Position numbers and translations under genes: made by a program. From NCBI RefSeq assembly GCF_004403065.1, contig NZ_SOHA01000009.1:1-63356 (forward strand): a DNA stretch of 63,356 nucleotides. Direction: 5' to 3'. The notes beneath the pieces are model-generated. The model saw nothing but the letters and a program-made list of their open reading frames with translations, did no database searches and was not told the DNA's origin. Positions 9,456 to 17,338 of the stretch are shown here, one piece after another; the first letter of the stretch is position 1; each line of letters opens with the position of its first letter. The DNA comes from Cryobacterium cryoconiti. Lineage in GTDB: Bacteria; Actinomycetota; Actinomycetes; Actinomycetales; Microbacteriaceae.

Positions 9456-9933
9456 GCGCCCGATCGGAGCGGCGTCACTCGTCGTGCTCGCCCTATCGCT
9501 CTTTCTCACGGGCTGTCAGGGCATCCCGGGAACACAACCAGCCAGCACGGAGGCAACAATGACCGAAGACGAATCGCTCGAGAATCTGAACGCCATTTTC
9601 GACGACGTGCAGACCCTGGTCGGCGGTGACTGGGTGGACGAGGACCTCGATTCCCCGCGCAGTTGCTCTCAGTCGGCGGGGGCGGGGGTTCAGCACAGCT
9701 CGTTCCGGGTCGGAACTGCCCCGTCGGACCGCAGCGAGGTTTTCGCTCTGGTCAAGGAGCACTGGACCGATCTGGGTTACACGGTTACCGAGCGCATCGA
9801 CGAAGGCTCCGTCGTGAGCATGCGGCTGATGGCGTCGAAGCCGGACGGTCTGGACCTGACGTTCATCGCCGCCGACCTGGGGATGACGCTGGACGGTCTG
9901 ACCACCTGCGTGCCCGACGACGCCGCGCGCTAG
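9448..9933 (+). CDS. small lipoprotein of unknown function
   Basis: A 161-residue protein with a lipoprotein signal peptide: a Lys/Arg start, a hydrophobic core and lipobox F-L-T-G-C with Cys at about residue 23. The mature part (E-S-L-E-N-L-N-A-I-F ... L-V-K-E-H-W-T-D-L-G-Y) resembles small secreted folds seen next to DUF1023 hydrolases, without a recognised activity. GTG 9448 overlaps the end of the hydrolase gene, so the two are coupled. An immunity or chaperone role for the hydrolase is possible but not shown by the sequence. Confidence 0.8.
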   Translation: MAKRPIGAASLVVLALSLFLTGCQGIPGTQPASTEATMTEDESLENLNAIFDDVQTLVGGDWVDEDLDSPRSCSQSAGAGVQHSSFRVGTAPSDRSEVFALVKEHWTDLGYTVTERIDEGSVVSMRLMASKPDGLDLTFIAADLGMTLDGLTTCVPDDAAR

Positions 9934-10035
9934 GCCGGAGGTACTGGTCCCCACCTCCACGGGAGGGGGCTCTGTCCGACGCCGGTACGCACGGATGTCT
10001 GAACACGATTCACATGCGACACACCAGGGGGAAAC

Positions 10036-10686
10036 ATGACACACACACAATCGACGAGCATCCGAGGTGCCTTCGGCGTGGTCGTGGTGGCGGCGGTGCT
10101 GCTCGTGAGCGGCTGCGCCGGCACCGCGACGGGAGCAGGGTCGGACGACCCGACGGCGTCGCCCAGCACGGAGGCGACCGCCGGCGCGGAGGACTCGGAG
10201 ACCCCCGCCGGGCAGCCGGAGGCGGGAGTCGACGCGGCCACGGCGGCCGAGCAGCTGATCCAGATCAACCTCGATCTGCTCGCCGACGGTGACTTCGCGG
10301 GGGCGTGCACGCTGTACCTGCCGGCCTACCGCGAGCAGCTGACGACTCTGGCCGATCCGGGCAACACAGATTGCGCCGACGCCCTCGAGGTCGGCTACGT
10401 GACGAGCGTTGCGGCCTCCTTCGCCGCGGCGGATGAGGCCGGTGAACTGCCGCTGACGCCATTCTTCAACCTGCCCTCGGCGATCACCGTGGACAGCGCC
10501 CAGGTCGACGCCTCGGAGACCTGGCTGGCCTACGTTCCCGGTGCGGCACTCAGCAGCAACGACCCGCAGGAGTTCCGCGATGGAACGGGTGTCGTTCCGG
10601 GGTGGCTGGCCCGCTCGCTGTACGTGCAGCAGGACGACGCCGGCGTGTGGCGCTTCGCGTCGTCGACGGAGTACACGGACCGCTGA
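10036..10686 (+). CDS. lipoprotein of unknown function
   Basis: A 216-residue lipoprotein with signal core V-V-V-V-A-A-V-L-L-V and lipobox V-S-G-C. A Thr/Ala/Glu-rich spacer to about residue 65 precedes a compact domain beginning A-A-E-Q-L-I-Q-I-N-L-D-L-L. That opening resembles nuclear-transport-factor-2-like folds found in actinobacterial lipoproteins, which is a tentative likeness only. ATG 10036 has AGGGGG upstream. It closes the secretion locus on the + strand. Confidence 0.78.
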   Translation: MTHTQSTSIRGAFGVVVVAAVLLVSGCAGTATGAGSDDPTASPSTEATAGAEDSETPAGQPEAGVDAATAAEQLIQINLDLLADGDFAGACTLYLPAYREQLTTLADPGNTDCADALEVGYVTSVAASFAAADEAGELPLTPFFNLPSAITVDSAQVDASETWLAYVPGAALSSNDPQEFRDGTGVVPGWLARSLYVQQDDAGVWRFASSTEYTDR

Positions 10687-10756
10687 CCGGTCGGCGGTGC
10701 GCCGCATCCGTCGCCGGGTCGCCCGTCGCCGGGTCGCCCGTCGCCGACAGCCCGCG

Positions 10757-10815
10757 GCGCACCCTGTGGAAGCGGGCGCACGGTAGAACATGCGCCCGCT
10801 TCCACAACCTGCGCC
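10757..10815. repeat. dispersed palindrome, family A copy 1
   Basis: Perfect 16-bp inverted arms (10765-10780 and 10791-10806, TGTGGAAGCGGGCGCA) flank a 10-nt loop with GGTAGAAC. Imperfect extensions add GGCGC/GCGCC at the outer ends. A longer, perfect copy lies at 46357-46416, where the loop is in the opposite orientation. Confidence 0.9.
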
Positions 10816-10881
10816 GCGAGGCGCGGGGGGTGTGGGCACGTGGGGCGCGTCGGACGTCGAAGATACATCTGTGCACAGGGC

Positions 10882-10980
10882 TGTGGAAAAACCTGTGGAC
10901 AGCAATGGGAAAACTGACTGCTTCCTTGTGAATCACTGGCATACGGGGTGTGGATAACTCCGTGGAAAACCTGTGGATTC
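10882..10980 (-). promoter_or_regulatory. cluster of five DnaA-box-like sites
   Basis: On the - strand the sequence TTATCCACA, the exact consensus DnaA box, occurs at 10949-10957. Four relatives in the same orientation lie at 10882-10890 (TTTTCCACA), 10894-10902 (CTGTCCACA), 10961-10969 (TTTTCCACG) and 10972-10980 (GAATCCACA). Neighbours are 11-12 bp apart in two groups, about one helical turn. There is no dnaA or dnaN nearby, so this is not the origin itself. A titration or DnaA-reactivation site is a possible role. Confidence 0.5.
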
Positions 10981-11065
10981 CGGGCCGCCACGCCGGTTGT
11001 CCCCGGCTCGATTCAGCGGATGCCCGCCTGTGAATACCTCGAATACAGGTTCGGAATGCGCGTGT

Positions 11066-13405
11066 CTAGCGAATCTCGGTGAGGTATGTGGTGTACCCGG
11101 CGCTGCGCATCGCGGCCATGATCGGCTCGGTGCCGCCGGGCTCGGCGATGGCGATCATGGCGCCGCCGCCCCCGCCACCGGTCAGCTTCGCCCCGAGGGC
11201 GCCGGCCCGGCGGGCGATCGCCACGAGCGCCTCGATCTCCGGGCTCGACACCTGCAGGGCATTGAGCAGTCCCTGGTTGATGTTCATCAGCTCGCCGAGC
11301 TCGGCGACGTCGCCGCGGCGGAGAGCGTCCACCCCGGCCAGGACCAGTCCGTCGATCTGGCTGAAGATGGCGTCGTAGCGCGTCGGGTTGCGCTGCCAGG
11401 CGGTGCGCACGAGGCCGACGGTCTGCGCGGTGAGCGACTCCACCCCGGACAGCCCGATCACGATGGGGATCGGATGGGGGGTGAAGATGTCGCGGATCGT
11501 GTGGCCGCCCGGGGCATCCGTTTTCTGGAACAGAACCGAACGGCCGAAGGTGGCGACGGTGTTGTCGATGCCCGACGGGGTGCCGTGCACGATCTGTTCG
11601 CACTCGAAGGCGAGACTCGACACCTCGGCGTCGCTGATCGTGAGCTGGAAGCTGTCGGCGACGGCGCGGATCACCGCCACCGCGAACGCGGCGGAGGCTC
11701 CCAGGCCGCTGGCGCGCGGCAGGTGCGAGAAGACGTCGACCCGCACGCCCGCGGCGGAGACGCCGAGCCGGGAGGCGATCAGTGCGGCCACCCGGTGCGA
11801 CAGGTCCGCGCGAAGGGGTTCGCGCACCGAGCCGTCGCTGTCCCAGTCGGCGATGACCGGGGCGCGGAGCGACGCCTGGCGGGTGACCTGCGCGCGCACG
11901 GACAGCCCGATCGGGGCCGCGATCGCGTGGTAGCCGTAGACGACGGAATGCTCGCCGAGCAGAATGATCTTGCCGTAGCCGAGGTGGGCGTCCGGGCCGG
12001 GGGCGCTGGGCGCGGGTGCTGCGCTGGGCGCGGGGTGCGGCGCAGTCGGGGCGACGGATGCCGCGGGGCGCGCCTCGGCATCCGTCGCAGCCGACCGGGC
12101 GGCCGGGTCGCACTCGCTGCCCCCGTCGAGGGCCTGGATGATCTGGCGCGCCTTCCACACCTTGATCTCGCCGTCGGCGATGAGCATTTCGACGACCTCC
12201 TCGAACCGGGCTCCACTGGCTCCGGCGGCCGCGGCGACGGCCCGCGCGTGCAGGCGCATGTGTCCATGCTGGATGCCGTTGGTGGACAGGGCCTTCAGCG
12301 CGGCCAGGTTCTGGGCCAGCCCCACGGCCGCCATCACCTCGGCCAGTTCGGGCGCCGAGGACACCCCGAGGATCGTGTGCGCAAGGCGCACAGCCGGGTT
12401 CGACTCCACCTGGCCGCCGACCGTGCCGACCTTCAGCGGCATGGTCAGTTCGCCCACCAGGTCGCCGGATCCGTTCACGCTCCACGTGGTCAGCGGGCCG
12501 TAGCCGTCGCCGCGGCCGGCGTAGGCGTGGGCGGCCGCCTCGATCGCCCGCCAGTCGTTGCCGGTGGCGAGGGCGACGGCGTCGATGCCGTTCATGATGC
12601 CCTTGTTGTGCGTCGTGGCCCGGTAGGGGTCCATCGCCGCGAACTCGTTCGCCAGCACGATGCCGTCGCGCACCCGAACGCCGGGGTAGTCGGCGGTCTC
12701 GAGCAGCGCGGACGGGATCACGGCGCGGGCGCGCACCAGGGCCCGGTCGGTGAGGTTGGAGAGGATGCGCAGGAACACCCGGCCGCCGCTGATCTCCTCC
12801 ACCAGTGGGGCGAGCCGTTCGCACATGGAGTTGACCAGGTTGGCACCCATCGCGTCGCGGGTGTCGACCAGCAGGTGCACCACGAGCAGCACGCCGTTCT
12901 GCGCGGTCGCACCGCGCAGGAAGACCTCGATGCCCCGGGCGCCGCCGCCGCGGGCGACCATGTTCGGATGTCCGCTGTTGGCCAGGTGCACGAGTTCGTC
13001 GCCGCGCGCGAGCAGGTCGGCCCGGGCGCGTTCGGGGTCAGTGACGTCGACGACCTGGATCTGACCGATCAGCAGTGGCTCGTCGGCGACGCTCGTGAAC
13101 CCGCCGGCCTGCCGCACCAGCCGGGCCGTGGAACTGACCGCGGCGACGATGGAGGGCTCTTCGACCACCATGGGCACGAGATAGTCCTGGCCGTTGATCT
13201 GGAAATTCAGGCCCAGCCCCATCGGCAGCGAGAACACGCCGATCACGTTCTCGATCAGCCGGTCGGCAGCCGCCACGTCGAGGGCGGATGTTCCGCCGGT
13301 GAGCTGCGCGGCGGCATCCGTGCTCAGAACGCCGCGCTGCTCGAGGAGCGCGATTCGCTCGCTGACCGACAACTGGTAGAAGCGGGGGATGCGGGACCGG
13401 CTCAT
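11066..13405 (-). CDS. mvaA: HMG-CoA reductase-mevalonate kinase fusion protein
   Basis: A single 779-residue frame carries two consecutive mevalonate-pathway enzymes. Residues 1 to about 430 are class II (bacterial) HMG-CoA reductase: E-N-V-I-G with Glu52, D-A-M-G-A-N, N-K-G-I-M-N-G with Lys268, G-T-V-G-G, and a C-terminal His386 in M-R-L-H-A-R. About 432-470 is an Ala/Pro-rich linker. Residues about 472-779 are a GHMP mevalonate kinase: G-K-I-I-L-L-G-E-H, the G-L-G-A-S-A-A ATP loop, Asp614 in G-T-P-S-G-I-D, and a C-terminal run of six Gly after K-L-T. All catalytic residues are present, so both halves should work, turning HMG-CoA into phosphomevalonate. The start overlaps the phosphomevalonate kinase stop (ATGA). 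It is last in the operon. Confidence 0.93.
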   Translation of the reverse strand: MSRSRIPRFYQLSVSERIALLEQRGVLSTDAAAQLTGGTSALDVAAADRLIENVIGVFSLPMGLGLNFQINGQDYLVPMVVEEPSIVAAVSSTARLVRQAGGFTSVADEPLLIGQIQVVDVTDPERARADLLARGDELVHLANSGHPNMVARGGGARGIEVFLRGATAQNGVLLVVHLLVDTRDAMGANLVNSMCERLAPLVEEISGGRVFLRILSNLTDRALVRARAVIPSALLETADYPGVRVRDGIVLANEFAAMDPYRATTHNKGIMNGIDAVALATGNDWRAIEAAAHAYAGRGDGYGPLTTWSVNGSGDLVGELTMPLKVGTVGGQVESNPAVRLAHTILGVSSAPELAEVMAAVGLAQNLAALKALSTNGIQHGHMRLHARAVAAAAGASGARFEEVVEMLIADGEIKVWKARQIIQALDGGSECDPAARSAATDAEARPAASVAPTAPHPAPSAAPAPSAPGPDAHLGYGKIILLGEHSVVYGYHAIAAPIGLSVRAQVTRQASLRAPVIADWDSDGSVREPLRADLSHRVAALIASRLGVSAAGVRVDVFSHLPRASGLGASAAFAVAVIRAVADSFQLTISDAEVSSLAFECEQIVHGTPSGIDNTVATFGRSVLFQKTDAPGGHTIRDIFTPHPIPIVIGLSGVESLTAQTVGLVRTAWQRNPTRYDAIFSQIDGLVLAGVDALRRGDVAELGELMNINQGLLNALQVSSPEIEALVAIARRAGALGAKLTGGGGGGAMIAIAEPGGTEPIMAAMRSAGYTTYLTEIR

Positions 13406-14472
13406 GACGCGGTGCCTCCCTGTAGGCCGGCGGCGAAGAAGCCGAGCGGGATGATGGCGGCCCCGGCCCGGGCGAGTGCCCCGGCAAGACGCTCGGTGGG
13501 TTCTCCAGCGTAGCTAAAGGCCAGGCCGACGTCTCCGCCGCCGGCTCCGCTGGTCTTGAAGACGCCGCCCTCGCGCCGGGCGAGGGCGTGCAACTCGCGG
13601 TGCCGCGCGCTCACGATGCCGGCCCGGGCGTGCTCATCGAGCTCGCACAGGGCCGAGAAGTAGTCGGAGGCCAGGCGCAGGAAGTCGGCCGGTTCGGCCA
13701 GGGCCGCCTCGGCCTGCCCCGCGAGGCGCGCCAGCCGATCCAGGTCGGCCCGGTGCCCGGCGGGGTTCTCGGCGGCGTAGTCGGCCACCCGGCCCACCAG
13801 ACGGGTGGTCAACGACCCCTCACCGGTGACAACGGCCGAGATGCGGAGCTCCTCCGGCCAACGGAGCGGTACGATCGCGGCGCCCGGGGTGTAGCGGATC
13901 AGTCCGCCGTGCACGCTCGCGGCCACGTCACCGCCGCTGCCGGCGCCGTTCTGCGCGGAACGGTGGGCGGCGTGGGCCAGCCGGAACAGTTCGCCCTGAT
14001 CCAGGCTCAGTGCCCACGCGCGGGCCAGGGCGGCGGTCAGGGCCACGGCGGTAGCGGCGCTGGAGCCGAGGCCCAGCTTGTGGCCGCCGCGGGAGAGCGC
14101 GCTGCTGTCGATGGAGATCGTGAGCGGGGGCACGGTGAGTGACCAACGGGCCGCGGTCGGCAGCGCCGCGGCCTGCACGGTGGCGCGCACCTCGTCGAAG
14201 ACGCGGAGGTGGGCCCGCTGCTGGTCGGTGAGGCCGGCCGGGAGGGCGCCATCCGTTGCCAGGGTCAGATCACGGATGCCCAGATTGGGTGCACTGACCT
14301 GCCAGGCGCCCGTGCGGGACTCGTCGATCGTCACCTCCACCCGCCGGTCGACGGCGGTGAGCAGCGCGGGTGCGCCCTCGAGCACGGCGTACTCGCCCAA
14401 CAGGAAGAGCTTGCCGGGTGCGGAGGCCCGGATCGTCGGCATCGTCGGGGTCGGGGTCGTCATCGCCGTCAT
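13402..14472 (-). CDS. mvaK2: phosphomevalonate kinase
   Basis: A 356-residue GHMP kinase making diphosphomevalonate from phosphomevalonate. It shows A-P-G-K-L-F-L-L-G-E-Y-A-V near residue 18, the ATP loop K-L-G-L-G-S-S-A-A near 132, G-S-G-G-D-V-A-A-S near 185, and the C-terminal K-T-S-G-A-G-G-G-D motif. The length suits the family. It is joined by ATGA overlaps both upstream (mvaD) and downstream (the reductase-kinase fusion), so the three genes form one translationally coupled operon. Confidence 0.93.
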   Translation of the reverse strand: MTAMTTPTPTMPTIRASAPGKLFLLGEYAVLEGAPALLTAVDRRVEVTIDESRTGAWQVSAPNLGIRDLTLATDGALPAGLTDQQRAHLRVFDEVRATVQAAALPTAARWSLTVPPLTISIDSSALSRGGHKLGLGSSAATAVALTAALARAWALSLDQGELFRLAHAAHRSAQNGAGSGGDVAASVHGGLIRYTPGAAIVPLRWPEELRISAVVTGEGSLTTRLVGRVADYAAENPAGHRADLDRLARLAGQAEAALAEPADFLRLASDYFSALCELDEHARAGIVSARHRELHALARREGGVFKTSGAGGGDVGLAFSYAGEPTERLAGALARAGAAIIPLGFFAAGLQGGTAS

Positions 14473-15479
14473 TCCAGCCGGTAGGCGGCCGGGCCGAGTG
14501 CGCTGATGCGCGCCTCGTGCACGCCGGGCACGAGCGCCAGGGCCTGCTGCACGGCGGCGGCGTCACCCGGCAGGCAGAGCACCTTGACCTGCGGGCCGGC
14601 GTCGATGGTGAAGTAGGCCGGCAAGCCCTGGGCGCGCAGGGCCCGCACGGCGTGCATGGCGGCGACGGTCGCGGCGTTCCAGTAGATCAGCGCGGGCCGG
14701 GTCGTGAGCATCAGGGCGTGCAGCTTCAGGCAGTTGTACTCCGACAGCTCGCCGAGCCGCGCGAAATCACGGTCACGGATGGCCGCGCGCATCTCGTCGA
14801 GGTCGTCGTCGGCCGAGTCCAGCCAGGCCGGGTAGAACGGAGACGTGGCCTTGCTCTCGTTCATGCCGATTGTGGAATTTATCGATTTCTCGCCGTGCTC
14901 GGTGATCGCCACGACCACGGTCAGAGGCCATTCCTCCCGGTCGAGCAGCTCCTCCGCGTAGGCGTCCGAGCCGTCCGCGGCGGTGCCGGCGTGCATCTCG
15001 GCGAAGCCGCCGAAGATCGATCGGGCGGCCGAACCCGACCCGTGCCGGGCGAGGATCGACAGTTCCCGGGCCGGCAGGGAGAGCCCGGCGGCGCCGGCGG
15101 CTGCCACGGCGAGGGCCGCGAAACCGGAGGCCGACGAGGCGAGGCCCGCACCCGTCGGGAAGTTGTTCGTCGACGACACGATGGCGCTGTGCCCCGCGGC
15201 GGGGAGGCCCAGGCCGGCGGCATGACCGCGCACCAGGTCGAGAACGTGGCTGATGCGCGTGACCGGGCCCCGGCATCCGGCCAGCCAGAATTCGTCGGCG
15301 GCCAATCCGGGCACGAAGGTGACGCGGGTGTCGGTGTAGAGCGCGTCGAGCGTGACCGAGATCGAGCCGACGGCGGGCGTGTTCAGGGTGGCGTCGCGCT
15401 TGCCCCAGTACTTGACGAGGGCGATGTTGCTGTGTGCGCGGGCCACGGCGGTGGCTCCACCATCGATGGGTTGGTCCAC
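14469..15479 (-). CDS. mvaD: diphosphomevalonate decarboxylase
   Basis: A 336-residue enzyme decarboxylating diphosphomevalonate to isopentenyl diphosphate. It has A-H-S-N-I-A-L-V-K-Y-W-G-K-R near the start, S-S-T-N-N-F-P-T-G-A-G-L-A-S-S-A-S-G as the phosphate loop, and D-A-G-P-Q-V-K-V near the C-terminus. GTG 15479 is chosen because GGAG lies about 8 nt upstream and it puts the family signature about 13 residues in. The frame stays open 55 codons further upstream with no family likeness. First gene of the - strand mevalonate operon, divergent from HMG-CoA synthase. Confidence 0.93.
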   Translation of the reverse strand: MDQPIDGGATAVARAHSNIALVKYWGKRDATLNTPAVGSISVTLDALYTDTRVTFVPGLAADEFWLAGCRGPVTRISHVLDLVRGHAAGLGLPAAGHSAIVSSTNNFPTGAGLASSASGFAALAVAAAGAAGLSLPARELSILARHGSGSAARSIFGGFAEMHAGTAADGSDAYAEELLDREEWPLTVVVAITEHGEKSINSTIGMNESKATSPFYPAWLDSADDDLDEMRAAIRDRDFARLGELSEYNCLKLHALMLTTRPALIYWNAATVAAMHAVRALRAQGLPAYFTIDAGPQVKVLCLPGDAAAVQQALALVPGVHEARISALGPAAYRLE

Positions 15480-15666
15480 AGTGGTGCTCCGATCGGGTTC
15501 CCTCGATTTTAGTCGCTTCGCGGGGCTCCGCACCGGCGCCCCGGGCCGGTTGCGGCTGACGATCTGCTCCTGGTCACCACTTTCACCAACCGGACGAGGA
15601 TAATGGAAAGGTGCGTTTGAGACCCGGTGTGGGTGAACAACCACGCCAAACCTGAAGAGGGAACCG
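15480..15666. promoter_or_regulatory. divergent mevalonate promoter region
   Basis: 187 bp separate mvaD (leftward) from mvaS (rightward). A -10-like GATAAT sits at 15599-15604, oriented toward mvaS, 62 nt before its start. No good -35 is visible. No clear hexamers were found for the leftward operon. Confidence 0.35.
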
Positions 15667-17142
15667 TTGACACCTGGAATTAGTGGATTCTCCCTGTTCG
15701 TGCCGCCCTACCGTGTGCAGCTCGAAGACTGGTGCGACTGGAACGACCAGCCGTGGGGGAAGGTCAAGAACGTCGTCGGCCGCAGCTTCCGCATGCGCGG
15801 TCCGGGCCAGAGCGTCTACACGCTGGCGGCGAACGCGGTGTGGCGTCTGATCCGCGACTACGACATCGACCCCGGCCAGGTCGGCCTCCTGGCCCTCGGC
15901 ACCGAGTCCAGCAGCGACAACTCGGCCGGCGCGGTCATCGTCAAGGGCATGGTCAACGACGCTCTCAGTGCGCACGGCCTGCCCCTGCTCGCCCGCGACT
16001 GCGAGGTGCCCGAGTTCAAGCAGGCCTGCCTCGCCGGCGTCTACGGCATCAAGGCGGCGCTGCGCTACCTGGCGACGGATGGCGTGGGCCGTCAGGCCAT
16101 CGTCGTCTCCGCCGACATCGCCGAGTACGCCCGCGGCGGCAGCGGTGAGCCCACCCAGGGTGCCGGCGCCGTCGCTGTGCTCCTGGAGAGCGAGGCGCGT
16201 CTGCTGGAGGTGAACCTGGCCGGGTCCGGCAGCGACTCCGACTACCGCGTGGCCGACTTCCGCAAACCGTTCGCGCGCTTCCGCGGCCAGCCGCCGCGCG
16301 ACGACGGACAGATGCAGGACCTGCCCGTGTTCAACGGCCGCTACTCCACCAGCTGCTACATCGATGCCACCCACCACGCGATGACGGCGCTGCTGGGCAA
16401 GCGCCCCGGAAACGCCCTCGACTACTTCACCGAGGTCGACCGCGTGTTCATGCACCGCCCGTACCACCAGATGCCGGCGACGGGGTGGGTGATGGCGTAC
16501 CTGTTCACGCTCGCGGCCGATGAGGAAACGGGCCGGGACCAGCTGCGCGCTCACTGCGCGGATGCCGGAATCGATGCCGACCTCCTGCTCGCCGAACTGT
16601 GCGCACCCTCGCCGTTCCACGGCAACGGTGCCGACATCGGCGAGATCACCGGCGATGTGTTCCCGCTGTCCCGCCGGCTGCGCCAGCACCTGCGCAGCAC
16701 CGAGCTCTGGAACACCCTGGTCAGCGAGAAGCTCGGCCTCGGCTCTGACGCCATGCGCGACCTGGGCAACCTCTACACGGCGGCCCTGCCGGCATGGCTC
16801 GCATCCGGTCTCCAGCACGCCCTGACGGACGGTCTCGATCTCGCCGGCCAGGAATGGCTGGCACTCGGCTACGGCAGCGGCGACGCCGCCGAGGCCCTGC
16901 CGATGCGGGTCGCCGAGGGCTGGCAGGCCGCCGCCGGGCGGATCAACTCCGAGACCGCGCTGGAGAACCCGGTGGACCTGACCGAGGCGCAGTACATCGC
17001 GCTGCATGAGGGACGCCCGGGCGATCTCGTGCCGGCCCCGGCCGACGACCAGTTCGTGGTCGACCACCTCGGCACGGCGAACGGCCCCGACTTCTACGAC
17101 CAGGGCATCGAGTACTACCGCTACGTGCCGCCCACGGCCTGA
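15667..17142 (+). CDS. mvaS: hydroxymethylglutaryl-CoA synthase
   Basis: A 491-residue thiolase-fold enzyme condensing acetoacetyl-CoA with acetyl-CoA. Catalytic candidates are Glu80 (G-T-E-S-S-S-D-N-S-A-G), nucleophile Cys121 (E-F-K-Q-A-C-L-A-G) and His263/His267 (M-H-R-P-Y-H-Q-M-P-A-T-G-W). The usual bacterial enzyme is about 390 residues. This one carries roughly 100 more, mostly in the C-terminal half after residue 280. The start is TTG 15667 with GAAGAGGGA just upstream; no ATG fits. It supplies the substrate for the divergent mevalonate operon. Confidence 0.92.
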   Translation: MTPGISGFSLFVPPYRVQLEDWCDWNDQPWGKVKNVVGRSFRMRGPGQSVYTLAANAVWRLIRDYDIDPGQVGLLALGTESSSDNSAGAVIVKGMVNDALSAHGLPLLARDCEVPEFKQACLAGVYGIKAALRYLATDGVGRQAIVVSADIAEYARGGSGEPTQGAGAVAVLLESEARLLEVNLAGSGSDSDYRVADFRKPFARFRGQPPRDDGQMQDLPVFNGRYSTSCYIDATHHAMTALLGKRPGNALDYFTEVDRVFMHRPYHQMPATGWVMAYLFTLAADEETGRDQLRAHCADAGIDADLLLAELCAPSPFHGNGADIGEITGDVFPLSRRLRQHLRSTELWNTLVSEKLGLGSDAMRDLGNLYTAALPAWLASGLQHALTDGLDLAGQEWLALGYGSGDAAEALPMRVAEGWQAAAGRINSETALENPVDLTEAQYIALHEGRPGDLVPAPADDQFVVDHLGTANGPDFYDQGIEYYRYVPPTA

Positions 17143-17170
17143 GCCCCGCCCCGCCCGTCCGGTACGGCGT

Positions 17171-17261
17171 CCGAACCAATTCGACGGAGATTTTGCTCTA
17201 GAACGTGGGTTTTGGAGTGAAACGGGGTGATTCCGCCCGAATCTCCGTCGAATTCGTTCGG
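17171..17261. repeat. 91-bp element with 22-bp inverted ends, family B copy 1
   Basis: Left end 17171-17192 and right end 17240-17261 are inverted copies matching at 21 of 22 positions (core AATTCGACGGAGATT). The 47-bp middle is not self-complementary. A second copy with the same 47-bp spacing lies at 58483-58572, with its middle in the opposite orientation. Both sit between convergent genes. Confidence 0.9.
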
Positions 17262-17290
17262 GCGCGGGCGGGGCGCGGGGCGCGGAAACA

Positions 17291-17326
17291 GGAAGGCCCC
17301 CGACGCAGTGCGTCGGGGGCCCTTCC
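17291..17326. terminator. bidirectional terminator hairpin
   Basis: A long stem (GGAAGG-CCCCCGACGCA paired with TGCGTCGGGGGCCCTTCC, one bulged base, 1-nt loop) lies between the convergent mvaS and GH65 genes. It lacks a good T-tract on either side but is the strongest hairpin in the gap. Confidence 0.7.
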
Positions 17327-17338
17327 TGGTGAACCGCG

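Larger units (their letters stand above)
10687..11065. other. 379-bp gene-free convergent region
   Basis: This lies between the 3' ends of a + strand lipoprotein gene and the - strand mevalonate operon. It holds two tandem CGTCGCCGGGTCGCC units near 10708-10740, the long palindrome at 10757-10815 and the run of DnaA-box-like sequences at 10882-10980. No protein gene is credible here. Confidence 0.7.

Noticed and set aside
10882..10980. Chromosomal origin of replication
   Set aside because: Despite DnaA-like boxes there is no dnaA, dnaN, gyrB or rpmH nearby and no AT-rich unwinding region. Kept only as a possible accessory DnaA site.
10973..13513. 846-codon + strand open frame opposite the mevalonate fusion
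   Set aside because: Antisense shadow of a high-GC gene. The composition is Gly/Arg/Asp/His-rich without family features, and the - strand frame has clear catalytic motifs.
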